From positions 62,001-126,000 of the forward strand of contig UBKJ01000001.1 of NCBI GenBank assembly GCA_900465915.1: a DNA stretch of 64,000 bases. The letters run 5' to 3'. Below, piece after piece: positions 33,821-43,586 of this stretch. This DNA comes from Hyphomicrobiales bacterium (lineage in GTDB: Bacteria; Pseudomonadota; Alphaproteobacteria; Rhizobiales; Rhizobiaceae). Position 1 is the stretch's first letter; the number at the start of each line of letters is the position of its first letter. Under the pieces are notes generated by a model. The model was not told the DNA's origin and did no database searches. It saw only the letters and a program-made list of their open reading frames with translations. A program made the position numbers and the translations under genes.

Positions 33821-34285
33821 ATGAGCGACACCATCGAAAGCCGTCTTGAAAATCTGGGTATATCGCTTCCGGCCGCCGCCGCCCCGGCCGCCAACTACGT
33901 TCCTTATGCGCGGAGCGGCGATTTCCTGTTCACGTCGGGGCAGTTGCCGCTCGAAGCCGGCAAGCTCGTCCATACCGGCCTGGTCGGCGACCAGCTCACC
34001 GTGGCGCACGGACAGGCGGCGGCGCGCGCCTGCGCGATCAACGTGCTGGCCCAGGCCAAGGCCGCGCTCGGCGACCTCGCCCGCATCAAGCGCATCGTCA
34101 AGGTCACCGTCTTCGTCGCCTCCACGCCGGATTTCGTCGAGCAGCATCTCGTCGCCAACGGCGGCTCGGACCTGCTGGTGGCGGTGCTGGGCGACGCCGG
34201 CCGCCACGCCCGCTCGGCCGTGGGCGTCGCCAGCCTGCCGCTCAACGCGCCGGTCGAGATCGAAGCCGTCATCGAGGTCGCGTGA
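33821..34285 (+). CDS. RidA family protein (YjgF/YER057c/UK114)
   Basis: A 154-residue protein of the RidA superfamily, which deaminates reactive enamine/imine intermediates. It shows the opening NLGISLPAAAAPAANYVPYARSGDFLF, FTSGQLPLEAGKLVHTG, and VKVTVFVASTPDF. This longer form belongs to the YjgF-like subgroup rather than canonical RidA: the active-site region near the C terminus reads ARSAVGVASLPLNAPVEIEAV, with the usual arginine replaced in the canonical position by SAVGV context. Activity is therefore uncertain. An ATG three codons upstream is also possible. Its stop overlaps the next start (TGATGG type). Confidence 0.9.
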   Translation: MSDTIESRLENLGISLPAAAAPAANYVPYARSGDFLFTSGQLPLEAGKLVHTGLVGDQLTVAHGQAAARACAINVLAQAKAALGDLARIKRIVKVTVFVASTPDFVEQHLVANGGSDLLVAVLGDAGRHARSAVGVASLPLNAPVEIEAVIEVA

Positions 34286-35010
34286 TGGCCGCCGTCGACT
34301 GGCTCGCCAGGCGCCCCATCGCCCATCGCGGCCTGCACGACATGAACCGCAGCCGCTGGGAGAACACGCTCTCCGCCTTCAGGGCGGCGGCCGAGGCCGG
34401 CTTCGCCATCGAATGCGACGTGCACCGGACGAAGGACGGCGGCGTGGTGGTGTTCCACGACGACGAGTTGCAGCGGCTGACGGGCCGCGACGGCCGCATC
34501 GACGAACTGACGACGGCCGAGGCCACGGCGCTTACCGTCGGCGGCACGGCGGACCGCGTGCCGACGCTGCGCCAGTTGCTGGAGCTGGTCGACGGCCGCG
34601 TTCCGCTGGTGATCGAGCTAAAGGGCGTCGAGGGCCGCGACGACGGGCTCGTGGCTACGGTGGCGCGCGAACTTGGCGCCTATAACGGCCAGGCGGCGAT
34701 CATGTCCTTCGACCATCACCTGATCCGCCGCTTTGCCGCCGAGGCGCCGGGCGTTCCGGCCGGGCTGACGGCGGAGGGCCTGCGCGAGCGGGACATGGAG
34801 GCGCATTTCTCCATGCTGGCGCACGACCTCTCCTTCGTCTCCTACAACGTGCATCACCTGGCCAATCCCTTCGTGCGCTTCGCGCGCGAGCGGCTGCATA
34901 TGCCGGTGATAAGCTGGACGGTGCGCGACCGCGACATGCAGGCCTTCAGCGGCCTTCACGCCGACCAGATCACCTTCGAGGGGTTCGATCCGCGCGCGCT
35001 GACCGCTTGA
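34285..35010 (+). CDS. glycerophosphodiester phosphodiesterase family protein
   Basis: Hydrolyses glycerophosphodiesters to glycerol 3-phosphate and an alcohol. The 241-residue TIM barrel has the family start PIAHRGLHDMNRSRWENTLSAF (catalytic His and Glu), IECDVHRTKDGGVVVFHDDELQRLTG (metal site and second His), VPLVIELKG and the late VISWTVRD. No signal peptide, so cytoplasmic. Translationally coupled to the RidA gene by a one-base overlap (GTG-ATG region); the ATG at 34285 is used. Confidence 0.92.
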   Translation: MAAVDWLARRPIAHRGLHDMNRSRWENTLSAFRAAAEAGFAIECDVHRTKDGGVVVFHDDELQRLTGRDGRIDELTTAEATALTVGGTADRVPTLRQLLELVDGRVPLVIELKGVEGRDDGLVATVARELGAYNGQAAIMSFDHHLIRRFAAEAPGVPAGLTAEGLRERDMEAHFSMLAHDLSFVSYNVHHLANPFVRFARERLHMPVISWTVRDRDMQAFSGLHADQITFEGFDPRALTA

Positions 35011-35062
35011 CGGGGCCGGCGCCGCGCCGCATCTTCGGACCGGAAAGGCTAAAGGACCAGCG

Positions 35063-36262
<1,200 letters not shown>

Positions 36263-36359
36263 GTCGCATAAATGCGGCGAAAACAAACGGATGGAGCGCC
36301 GGCTTGATTCCAACCAATCGAAAAGCGCTCTATCGTCGCGTCACACCGGAGAGAATCGC

Positions 36360-36782
36360 ATGACCACGCCCTATGACGACACCAATATCTTCGCGAAGAT
36401 CCTGCGCGGCGAAATCCCCTCCACCCGCGTCTACGAGACCGACGCCGTGCTGGCCTTCATGGACGTGATGCCGCAGGGGCCGGGCCATACGCTGGTGGTG
36501 CCGAAAACCCCGTCGCGCAACCTGCTCGACGCCGACCCCGCCGCGCTTGCCGACGCCATCCAGGCGGTGCAGAAGATCGCCCTGGCGGTGAAGAAGGCCT
36601 TCGCCGCCGACGGCGTCACCGTCATGCAGTTCAACGAGCCGGCCGGCGGCCAGACCGTGTTCCACCTGCATTTTCATGTCGTGCCGCGTTTCGACGGCGT
36701 GGCGCTGAAGCCGCATACCGGCCGGATGGAAGACCCGGCCGTGCTTGCGGCGCATGCTGAGAAGATCCGCGCAGCCCTTTGA
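36360..36782 (+). CDS. HIT family nucleotide-binding protein
   Basis: A 140-residue histidine-triad hydrolase/transferase of the HinT branch. The opening DDTNIFAKILRGEIPSTRVYETD and middle DVMPQGPGHTLVVPK are typical, and the triad VFHLHFHVVPRFDG (His-x-His-x-His, about 98-111) is intact. HinT-like proteins cleave nucleoside 5'-phosphoramidates; the physiological substrate is unknown. GGAG precedes the ATG. Convergent with azlD, 13 bases apart. Confidence 0.93.
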   Translation: MTTPYDDTNIFAKILRGEIPSTRVYETDAVLAFMDVMPQGPGHTLVVPKTPSRNLLDADPAALADAIQAVQKIALAVKKAFAADGVTVMQFNEPAGGQTVFHLHFHVVPRFDGVALKPHTGRMEDPAVLAAHAEKIRAAL

Positions 36783-36795
36783 TTCGACTCCCGCT

Positions 36796-37143
36796 TCAGA
36801 GGAGGAGAAGCCCGGCCGTCAGCAGGATTTCCGCCACCGCTATGCCGACCAGCAGGCGCTTGCCGGCGGCGAGATAGGCGGCGAAACCCGCCGCGGCCGC
36901 GCCGATGCGCAGCCACGCCGGCGAATGGGCCAATTCGCCGTTGGGATAGAGGATGAGCTGCGCGATGACGCCCGCCACCAGCGCTGTGGCGACGCAGCGC
37001 ACCAGGATCAGGGCCTCGGAATCGGCCTTGATCCGTCCGCCGACCAGCACGCCCATCAGGCGGAAGACATAGGTCGGCAGCGCCCCGCCCAGCAGGATGA
37101 ACAGGAACGGCCACCAGGGCGCGGAAGAGCTGGTCCAGGTCAC
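36796..37143 (-). CDS. azlD: AzlD-family branched-chain amino acid exporter small subunit
   Basis: Four-helix membrane partner of AzlC in export of branched-chain amino acids or analogues. The 115 residues begin with GTG at 37143, overlapping the azlC stop by three to four bases (GTGA), and show PFLFILLGGALPTYVFRLMGVLV, RCVATALVAGVIAQLIL and two more helices ending LLLL. The overlap and gene order azlC-azlD support the call. Confidence 0.9.
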   Translation of the reverse strand: MTWTSSSAPWWPFLFILLGGALPTYVFRLMGVLVGGRIKADSEALILVRCVATALVAGVIAQLILYPNGELAHSPAWLRIGAAAAGFAAYLAAGKRLLVGIAVAEILLTAGLLLL

Positions 37144-37895
37144 GCCGCGCCTGCCTTTCCGCGCTCCAGCCGGTGCGCGCCGAAGGCGAGCGTCCCGCCG
37201 ACGAGCCCGGTCAGGAGCAGATCGTAGCCCGGCGCAAAATGATGGAAGACCGGAAACAGCGCCAGCCCGCCGGCCAGCGCCGCCTTCCCCGCCCGCTCGC
37301 GCGCCGAGCGCCACAGCGAGGTGAGGAAATACATCGGCGTCAGCATGAACAGCGCCGCGAAGACGATGGGCGGAAACGAGCCCGACATCAGATAGACCAG
37401 CGCCACGACGATGGCGTTGGTCCCGACCAGCGCCGTGCCGATGCCGCCGAAATAGCTGGTGCGCATGTCGCGCGGCACGTGGCGCAGCTCCTCCATGGCC
37501 ATGACCCAGGCGGTCACGGCGACGAAATGGCAGAGCGCGGCCAGCGTCAATTTCCGTGTCTTCGGCCCCTGCAATTCGGGCAGCAGCGCCACCACCATCG
37601 GCATCAGCCGCACCGAGGACAGGGCCACGGCCAGCGCCGCGGCGGGCAGGCTCGCGCCGGCGCTGATCGCGCCGATCAGCACCACCTTGGCCGGCAGCGC
37701 CCAGATGGTCAGCGTCATGAACACCGCCTGCCCGGCGGTGATCCCGCTCTGGATGGCGAGCCCCGAAAAGCCGACGAAGGAGCTGATCAGCAGCGCCGAA
37801 GGCACGCTGGCGATGCGCGACACGCCGCGCAGATACCAGCGCAGCGGGCCGGCCGGGCGGTTTGAAACGGTCAGGAAAGAGCGACTCGCGGACAT
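37140..37895 (-). CDS. azlC: AzlC-family branched-chain amino acid exporter large subunit
   Basis: The 251-residue polytopic protein has the family segments ISSFVGFSGLAIQSGITAGQAVF, LPAAALAVALSSVRLMPMVVALLPEL and ELRHVPRDMRTSYFGGIG. The C-terminal helices end FHHFAPGYDLLLTGLVGGTLAFGAHRLERG. AzlC works with AzlD to export branched-chain amino acids and toxic analogues. No regulator is adjacent. A decayed inverted copy of its 3' third lies just upstream (38021-38252). Confidence 0.92.
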   Translation of the reverse strand: MSASRSFLTVSNRPAGPLRWYLRGVSRIASVPSALLISSFVGFSGLAIQSGITAGQAVFMTLTIWALPAKVVLIGAISAGASLPAAALAVALSSVRLMPMVVALLPELQGPKTRKLTLAALCHFVAVTAWVMAMEELRHVPRDMRTSYFGGIGTALVGTNAIVVALVYLMSGSFPPIVFAALFMLTPMYFLTSLWRSARERAGKAALAGGLALFPVFHHFAPGYDLLLTGLVGGTLAFGAHRLERGKAGAA

Positions 37896-38020
37896 GCGGC
37901 CACGTTAAAGCAAGTCCCCGCAAACTGCGAACCGCATCTGTGCGGGATCAGCCTTTGGCCCGCCCCTATTTCCGCCCGCAACAGCGACTGCTTTCAAAAG
38001 GGATCGCGCAGGAAAGACCT

Positions 38021-38252
38021 GGATATTCGGCGGCGGCTCGGAACCGTCGCCGTGGCGCAAGCCGCTGGTCCACCTCAGACTCATTTCCAAGTTCTATCGT
38101 CGGCGATCGTCTATTCCATCGACATTTCGCCACCAGCGGATGGAGCGGCTTCCATCATGGCGCTCCGGGCTGCGGTCTGCTCCTGACCGGACTCGTCGAC
38201 GGAACGCTTCTACGCCCACCGGCTGGAGCGCGGACAAGCGGGCGCGGCCGGC
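38021..38252 (+). pseudogene. azlC relic, inverted relative to the intact gene
   Basis: On the plus strand this spacer encodes a broken AzlC C terminus. One frame gives SFPSSIVGDRLFHRHFATSG then FHHGAPGCGLLLTGLVDGT, matching SFPPIV...FLTSLW and FHHFAPGYDLLLTGLVGGT of the intact protein; after a frameshift near 38208 another frame gives AHRLERGQAGAA, matching AHRLERGKAGAA. The DNA from 38149 to 38250 aligns closely with the intact azlC 3' end, and upstream the match weakens (ATATTCGGCGGC against TATTTCGGCGGC). Roughly 150 residues of N-terminal sequence are absent. The rest of the gap 37896-38020 shows nothing I recognise. Confidence 0.75.
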
Positions 38253-38290
38253 ATAGCGGCGGAAATCCCGCCGGCAGCCGGTCCGCCATA

Positions 38291-38320
38291 CGAAAACGGC
38301 CCTTCCGGGGAAGGGCCGTT
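38291..38320 (-). terminator. intrinsic terminator after clpA
   Basis: AACGGCCCTTC-CGGG-GAAGGGCCGTT, an 11-bp stem (38295-38320), followed on the minus strand by TTTTCG, seven bases past the clpA stop. Confidence 0.85.
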
Positions 38321-38326
38321 CGTCGT

Positions 38327-40780
38327 TCACTTCTTGCGCGGCACCTTGGGCACCGAGGATTTCGACCGCGGGGCCTTGGCGTCGTCAGCTTCCACCAGCT
38401 CGGCCTCGGCGGGCTTAGGCGCGGCCTTGCGGCGCGGCGAGATCTTCTTCTCGGCCGGAATGTCCTTCTTCGGCCTCACCGGCGTCTGCTCGGCCACGCT
38501 TTCGAGCGTGAGGTCGGTCTCGCCGTTGGGCTTGGTCGTCACATTCACCCGCACCGTGCCGCCATGCTTGAGCTTGCCGAACAGCACCTCGTCCGCCAGC
38601 GGCTTCTTGATGTGCTCCTGAATGACGCGGCCGAGCGGACGCGCGCCCATGCGCTCGTCATAGCCCTTGTCGGCCAGCCAGGCGATCGCCGCTTCGGTCA
38701 GCTCGAAGGTCACGCCGCGCTCGGCGAGCTGGGCTTCGAGCTGCAGCACGAATTTCTGCACCACCTGGTGGATCACCGGCACCGGCAGCGGGCCGAACGG
38801 GATGATCGCGTCGAGACGGTTGCGGAATTCCGGCGTGAACAGCCGGTTGATCGCCTCCATGTCGTCGCCCTCGCGCCGCGTCGAGCCGAAGCCGATCGCC
38901 GCCCTCTGCATGTCCGACGCGCCGGCGTTGGTGGTCATGATGAGGATGACGTTGCGGAAATCGATCCGCTTGCCGTTGTGATCGGTCAGCGAGCCATGGT
39001 CCATCACCTGCAACAATATGTTGAACAGGTCGGGATGCGCCTTCTCGATCTCGTCCAGAAGCAGCACGCAATGCGGATGCTGGTCGACGCCGTCGGTCAG
39101 GAGCCCGCCCTGGTCGAAGCCGACATAGCCGGGAGGCGCGCCGATCAGCCGCGACACGGTGTGGCGCTCCATATATTCGGACATGTCGAAGCGCAGCAGC
39201 TCCACGCCGAGCGAGGCCGCGAGCTGCTTGGCCACTTCCGTCTTGCCGACGCCGGTGGGGCCGGAGAACAGGTAGGAGCCGATCGGCTTGTCCGGCTCGC
39301 GCAGGCCGGCGCGCGCCAGCTTGATCGAGGCCGACAGCGCCTCGATGGCGAGGTCCTGGCCGTAGACGACGCGCTTCAATTCCTGCTCCAGATGCGCCAG
39401 CACCGCCTCGTCGTCCTTGGAGACGGATTTGGGCGGGATGCGCGCCATGGTGGCGACGGTGGCCTCGATCTCCTTGACGCCGATGGTCTTCTTGCGCTTG
39501 TTCTCGGGCAGAAGCATCTGGCTGGCGCCCGTCTCGTCGATCACGTCGATCGCCTTGTCGGGCAGCTTGCGGTCGGAGATGTAGCGCGCGGAAAGCTCCA
39601 CCGCCGACTTGATCGCCTCGCCGGTATATTTGACCTTGTGGAAATCCTCGAAATAGGGCTTCAGCCCCTTCATGATCTCGATGGCGTCGGGGATCGACGG
39701 CTCGTTGACGTCGATCTTCTGGAACCGGCGCACCAGCGCGCGGTCCTTCTCGAAGAACTGGCGATATTCCTTGTAGGTCGTCGAGCCGATGCAGCGGATC
39801 GCGCCCGAGGACAGCGCCGGCTTCAGGAGGTTCGAGGCGTCCATCGCCCCGCCCGAAGTCGCGCCCGCGCCGATCACCGTATGGATCTCGTCGATGAACA
39901 GCACCGCGCCCGGATATTCCTCCAGCTCCTTGACGACCTGCTTCAGCCGCTCCTCGAAATCGCCGCGATAGCGGGTTCCGGCCAGCAGCGTGCCCATGTC
40001 GAGCGAGAAGATGGTGGCGTCGGCGAGCGCCTCCGGCACCTGCCCCTCGACGATGCGCTTGGCGAGGCCCTCGGCGATGGCCGTTTTGCCGACGCCCGGA
40101 TCGCCCACATAGAGCGGGTTGTTCTTCGACCGCCGGCACAGCACCTGGATCGTGCGGCTGATCTCGCTGTCGCGGCCGATCAGCGGATCGATGCGGCCAG
40201 CCCGCGCCTTTTCGTTGAGGTTGACGCAATAGGCGGTCAGCGCGTCCTGCTTCTTCTTCGGCCCGTCCTCGGCCTCGGGGCTGGCGCGCTCCTCGCTCGG
40301 GCTTTCGGCCCCGCGCGGCGGACGCGTCTCGCTGTTCTGCGGCCGCTTGGAGATGCCGTGCGAGATGTAGTTGACCGCGTCGTAGCGGGTCATCTGCTGT
40401 TCTTGCAGGAAATAGGCGGCGTGGCTCTCGCGCTCGGCGAAGATGGCCACCAGCACGTTGGCGCCCGTCACTTCCTCGCGGTTGGAGGACTGCACATGGA
40501 TCACCGCGCGCTGGATGACGCGCTGGAAGGCGGCCGTCGGCTTGGAATCCTCGTCATAGCCGGTGACGAGATTGTCCAGCTCGCGGTCGATGTAATCGGT
40601 GACGACGCGCTTCAGATGCTCCAGATCGACGTTGCAGGCGCGCATGACGGCGCCGGCGTCCTGATCGTCGATCAGGGCGAGCAGCAGATGCTCGAGCGTG
40701 GCGTATTCGTGATGCCGCTCGTTGGCGATCGTGAGGGCCTGATGCAGCGCCCTTTCAAGGCTTGTGGAAAAGGATGGCAT
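38327..40780 (-). CDS. clpA: ATP-dependent Clp protease ATP-binding subunit ClpA
   Basis: AAA+ unfoldase that feeds ClpP and receives N-degron substrates from ClpS. The 817 residues contain a double Clp-N domain (residues 1-145), D1 with Walker A GDPGVGKTAIAEGLA and Walker B VLFIDEIHTVIGAG, D2 with Walker A SGPTGVGKTEVAKQLA and LLLDEIEKAHPDLFN, and a C-terminal D2-small domain. Beyond the usual end (about 758 residues in E. coli) there is a tail of about 55 residues rich in Lys, Ala and Pro (for example KKDIPAEKKISPRRKAAPK), frequent in rhizobial ClpA. It follows clpS by 6 bases. Confidence 0.97.
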   Translation of the reverse strand: MPSFSTSLERALHQALTIANERHHEYATLEHLLLALIDDQDAGAVMRACNVDLEHLKRVVTDYIDRELDNLVTGYDEDSKPTAAFQRVIQRAVIHVQSSNREEVTGANVLVAIFAERESHAAYFLQEQQMTRYDAVNYISHGISKRPQNSETRPPRGAESPSEERASPEAEDGPKKKQDALTAYCVNLNEKARAGRIDPLIGRDSEISRTIQVLCRRSKNNPLYVGDPGVGKTAIAEGLAKRIVEGQVPEALADATIFSLDMGTLLAGTRYRGDFEERLKQVVKELEEYPGAVLFIDEIHTVIGAGATSGGAMDASNLLKPALSSGAIRCIGSTTYKEYRQFFEKDRALVRRFQKIDVNEPSIPDAIEIMKGLKPYFEDFHKVKYTGEAIKSAVELSARYISDRKLPDKAIDVIDETGASQMLLPENKRKKTIGVKEIEATVATMARIPPKSVSKDDEAVLAHLEQELKRVVYGQDLAIEALSASIKLARAGLREPDKPIGSYLFSGPTGVGKTEVAKQLAASLGVELLRFDMSEYMERHTVSRLIGAPPGYVGFDQGGLLTDGVDQHPHCVLLLDEIEKAHPDLFNILLQVMDHGSLTDHNGKRIDFRNVILIMTTNAGASDMQRAAIGFGSTRREGDDMEAINRLFTPEFRNRLDAIIPFGPLPVPVIHQVVQKFVLQLEAQLAERGVTFELTEAAIAWLADKGYDERMGARPLGRVIQEHIKKPLADEVLFGKLKHGGTVRVNVTTKPNGETDLTLESVAEQTPVRPKKDIPAEKKISPRRKAAPKPAEAELVEADDAKAPRSKSSVPKVPRKK

Positions 40781-40786
40781 ATGACC

Positions 40787-41131
40787 TCACTTTTTTTCCA
40801 TCACGCATTGCAGCGGATGCTGGTTCTGGCGGGCGAAATCCATGACCTGGCTGACCTTGGTCTCGGCGACCTCGTAGGTGAAGACGCCGCATTCCCCGAC
40901 GCCGTGATTGTGGACGTGCAGCATGATGCGCGTGGCGTCGTCGAGGCTCTTCTGAAAAAAGCGTTGCAGGACATGCACGACGAACTCCATGGGGGTGTAG
41001 TCGTCGTTGAGGAGCAGGACGCGATAGAGGCTGGGCTTCTTGGTTTTCGGCTGCGTGCGCGTGATGACGGCCGAGCCGTTTTCCGCGCCCCCGCCGGTCT
41101 TGTTCTGCATGACTGGATCGAAACGCTTCAT
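40787..41131 (-). CDS. clpS: ClpS adaptor (N-degron recognin)
   Basis: Delivers substrates with bulky N-terminal residues to ClpA. The 114-residue protein has a flexible N terminus and the core [24 protein letters not shown] (described in two parts: [12 protein letters not shown] hydrophobic pocket, then FVVHVL helix), [21 protein letters not shown] and [18 protein letters not shown] start at 41131 ([11 protein letters not shown]) where AGG precedes; further in-frame upstream codons lack support. Directly upstream of clpA. Confidence 0.95.
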   Translation of the reverse strand: MKRFDPVMQNKTGGGAENGSAVITRTQPKTKKPSLYRVLLLNDDYTPMEFVVHVLQRFFQKSLDDATRIMLHVHNHGVGECGVFTYEVAETKVSQVMDFARQNQHPLQCVMEKK

Positions 41132-41379
41132 AAAACCTATCACCCGATGCCCTACGCTTCCCGCCCTATTATGTAGGACGCCATGTGGTGATTTTAAGCC
41201 CTTCGGTCTTACTTGCAACCGTCACTTCCGGCGCCGGAGGGGCTTGACACAATTATATCGCGGGCGCCCCGCCGCGCCCCGCTTTTCCGCCTCCCAAGCA
41301 CATGCCGGCCAGGCGCGGCCGGGCCTTTGTTGCGGTTTTCCGCAAGCCCGTCCCGCCCTAGGCTGACATCATATTTATT

Positions 41380-41465
41380 TGATTTCGCCCCCGGACAAAA
41401 ACTTCCCGGCGCCGCCGCTCCCGAACGGCGGCGACAACTCGGCCCGCGCAAGCGGGTCTTTTTTT
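41380..41465 (+). ncRNA. candidate small RNA 3' region ending in an orphan terminator
   Basis: The 365-base gap between clpS and the next gene (41132-41496) has no convincing ORF. On the plus strand it holds a GCCGCCG/CGGCGGC hairpin (41411-41432 region) followed by a compact terminator at 41443-41465. No plus-strand gene lies upstream because clpS is transcribed away, so the terminator implies a short plus-strand transcript. I could not find a convincing -35/-10 pair, so the 5' end given is arbitrary. The remainder of the gap shows only the clpS upstream region. Confidence 0.25.
41443..41465 (+). terminator. orphan plus-strand intrinsic terminator
   Basis: CCCGC-GCAA-GCGGG stem (41443-41456) followed by TC and a run of seven or more T. 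It is a textbook Rho-independent terminator on the plus strand, yet no plus-strand gene precedes it. Confidence 0.65.
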
Positions 41466-41474
41466 GAGCGGGAA

Positions 41475-41494
41475 AAGGCGGCTGAAGCCGCCTT
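41475..41494 (-). terminator. hairpin after the COG4315 gene
   Basis: AAGGCGGC-TGAA-GCCGCCTT, 8-bp stem, two bases past the stop of the gene at 41497-41868. The T-tract after it on the minus strand is short (TTTTCCC), so termination may be moderate. Confidence 0.55.
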
Positions 41495-41496
41495 CC

Positions 41497-41868
41497 TCAC
41501 TTCACCACATGCCAGACGCCGCCCTTGCCGTCGCCCTTGGCCTCGCCGGCCTTCGCGTCGTCGTGGTAGCGGTAGAGCGGCATGCCCTTATAGGCCCACA
41601 TGTCCTTGCCGGCCGTATCCTTGACCACGCTGAAATCGCCCTCCGCCTTGGCGGATTTCGGCGCGCGGAAGGCCGGCCACATCTTCAGGCACTTGGCGTC
41701 GCAGGCGGACTGGCCGCCCATGTCCTTGTCGAAGCTGTAGAGCGTCATGCCCTTGGGCGTGACCAGTATCTTGCCCGACGCGGTGTCGGCCATCTTGGCG
41801 GGTTCGGCGGCGTTGGCGGCGACGGCCGAGGCGGCCGCCAGCGCAAACGCCAGAAACACGGTTTTCAT
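41497..41868 (-). CDS. secreted COG4315 (PF03640, Lipoprotein_15 repeat) protein
   Basis: A 123-residue periplasmic protein with a signal peptide (KTVFLAFALAAASAVAANA, cleavage AANA-A) and two copies of the secreted repeat of unknown function. The first is TPKGMTLYSFDKDMGGQSACDAKCLKMWP with paired cysteines in ACDAKC; the second is MWAYKGMPLYRYHDDAKAGEAKG. GGAGGA before the ATG at 41868 fixes the start; the longer upstream open frame is spurious. Family members are abundant in alphaproteobacteria and lack an established activity. Divergent from the dacF-like gene. Confidence 0.9.
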   Translation of the reverse strand: MKTVFLAFALAAASAVAANAAEPAKMADTASGKILVTPKGMTLYSFDKDMGGQSACDAKCLKMWPAFRAPKSAKAEGDFSVVKDTAGKDMWAYKGMPLYRYHDDAKAGEAKGDGKGGVWHVVK

Positions 41869-42121
41869 GACACATCCTCCTCTGCGCCCTCGCCCGCCGG
41901 CGAGCATAGGCCGGCTTGCCGCCTGAAATATGACGGGTCCCCGTTTCCGGCCGGCCCGAAAACGCGGCCAAAATTTTCCGAAATCCGTCAACGGCCCGCT
42001 TACCATAAACGGATTGGTAACGCTGCCCGCATATGGTGGCCGAACGTGTTCGCTGTGCGTCATTTGCGCAACAGCCAAAAAAGTCCGGTATACAGGCAGG
42101 TTCATCATCGTGCGCACTGCA

Positions 42122-43516
42122 ATGAGTAACGTCGCATACGCCCTGAAAAGGGTCGCGCAAGCTTCCATCCTTCTGGCGGTCGTGACCGGCTGCTCGACGG
42201 CGACCACCACGATCCCGGCCGTGGCGGCGGGCGACGGCGGCGGCAGGGATTCGGCCATCGTGGTCGACGCCAATACGGGCCGCACGCTCTACGCCTCCAA
42301 GGCGGACGCGCAGCGCTATCCCGCCTCGCTGACCAAGATGATGACCATGTACATGCTGTTCGAGGCGATGCACGCCGGACGCGTGAACAGGGACACCCGC
42401 ATTCCCGTCTCGGCCTACGCCGCCTCGCGGCCGCCGACGAAGATCGGCTTCCGCCCCGGCCAGACCATCCGCGCCGAGGACGCGGTGCTGGCCATGGTGA
42501 CCAAGTCCGCCAACGACGCCGCCACCGCCGTCGGCGAATATCTCGGCGGCTCGGAGGAGCGCTTCGCCCAGATGATGACCGCCAAGGCGCGGCGCCTCGG
42601 CATGCGCAACACCACCTTCCGCAACGCCTCGGGCCTGCCCAACATGGCGCAGCATTCCTCGGCGCGCGACATGGCCATCCTCGGCATGGCGCTGCGCCAG
42701 CATTTCCCGCGCGAATTCGCCTATTTCTCGCGCCGCAGCTTCGTCTATCGCGGCCACACCATCCGCGGCCACAACCGGCTGCTGGGCAAGGTCGCCGGCG
42801 TCGACGGCATCAAGACCGGCTACACCAACGCCTCGGGCTTCAACCTCGTCAGCTCCGTCAATCTCGACGGCCGCCGGCTGGTCGCCGTGGTCATGGGCGG
42901 CGCCTCCGGCGCCAGCCGCGACGCCCATATGGCGCAGCTCATCCACAAATACCTGCCGATGGCCTCGCGCGGCCGCGTCACCGATCCGCTCGTCGCCGCC
43001 GGCGGCGACGCGCCGGAGACCACCGCCGCCGTGGCTCCCGCCGGCCGGCTCGCGCCCAGGGCGAGCGTCGGCGACGAAGACAACATCCCCGTCAACGACG
43101 AGAGCGGCGAAGGCGACGACGACAAGCCGCAGCCGCTGGCGCTGGCTTCACCCGCCTCGCGCCCGGTCGCGCTGGCCGCCGCCCAGGCCGCTATCCGCCC
43201 GACGCCGCGCGTCCCCGTCGACGATTCGGCCGAGGTCGACCCGGTGACCACCGCCTCGGCCCCCGCCTCGGGCGGCTGGGCGATCCAGATCGGCTCGCTG
43301 CCCAGCAAGCCGCAGGCGAGCCAGATGCTCGACCGCGTGGCGGCGGCGACCGGCGGCGCGCTGCGCTCCGCCTCGCCCTATACGGAGACCTTCCGCAAGG
43401 GCCGCGCCACCTATTACCGCGCCCGCTTCGTCGGCTTCCAGACCCGTGAAGCGGCGCTGAACGCCTGCACGGCGGTGAAGAGGAAGCAGTTCCACTGCTT
43501 CGCCGTCGCCAATTGA
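42122..43516 (+). CDS. D-alanyl-D-alanine carboxypeptidase (DacF type) with C-terminal SPOR domain
   Basis: Trims peptidoglycan stem peptides in the periplasm. The 464 residues start with a lipoprotein-like signal (SILLAVVTGC, lipobox V-T-G-C). The S11 peptidase domain follows with all three motifs: S-L-T-K in PASLTKMMTMY, S-A-N in KSANDAATAVG and K-T-G in DGIKTGYTNASGF. A disordered Ala/Asp/Pro linker then leads to a SPOR domain (GGWAIQIGSLPSKPQASQML to ALNACTAVKRK) that binds denuded glycan at the septum. A GTG four codons upstream is a possible alternative start; no strong Shine-Dalgarno is seen for either. A GC hairpin (GGCGGGG/CCCCGCC) lies after the stop. Confidence 0.9.
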   Translation: MSNVAYALKRVAQASILLAVVTGCSTATTTIPAVAAGDGGGRDSAIVVDANTGRTLYASKADAQRYPASLTKMMTMYMLFEAMHAGRVNRDTRIPVSAYAASRPPTKIGFRPGQTIRAEDAVLAMVTKSANDAATAVGEYLGGSEERFAQMMTAKARRLGMRNTTFRNASGLPNMAQHSSARDMAILGMALRQHFPREFAYFSRRSFVYRGHTIRGHNRLLGKVAGVDGIKTGYTNASGFNLVSSVNLDGRRLVAVVMGGASGASRDAHMAQLIHKYLPMASRGRVTDPLVAAGGDAPETTAAVAPAGRLAPRASVGDEDNIPVNDESGEGDDDKPQPLALASPASRPVALAAAQAAIRPTPRVPVDDSAEVDPVTTASAPASGGWAIQIGSLPSKPQASQMLDRVAAATGGALRSASPYTETFRKGRATYYRARFVGFQTREAALNACTAVKRKQFHCFAVAN

Positions 43517-43586
43517 TCGTGACCGGCGGGGTCCGCCCCGCCGACGCCATCGGAAACCCGCATTGTACCGCGTAAAGGGGATCGGG

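Noticed and set aside
37862..41176. 1104-codon open frame on the plus strand opposite clpA and clpS
   Set aside because: Except for the azlC-like stretch at 38100-38200, which is a genuine relic, it is the shadow of clpA/clpS and has no family motif.
41232..41257. TTGACA and TATAAT-like words in the clpS upstream region
   Set aside because: The TTGACA (plus) has no -10 at 16-18 bp, and the TATAAT (minus) has no matching -35, so I could not build a promoter from them.
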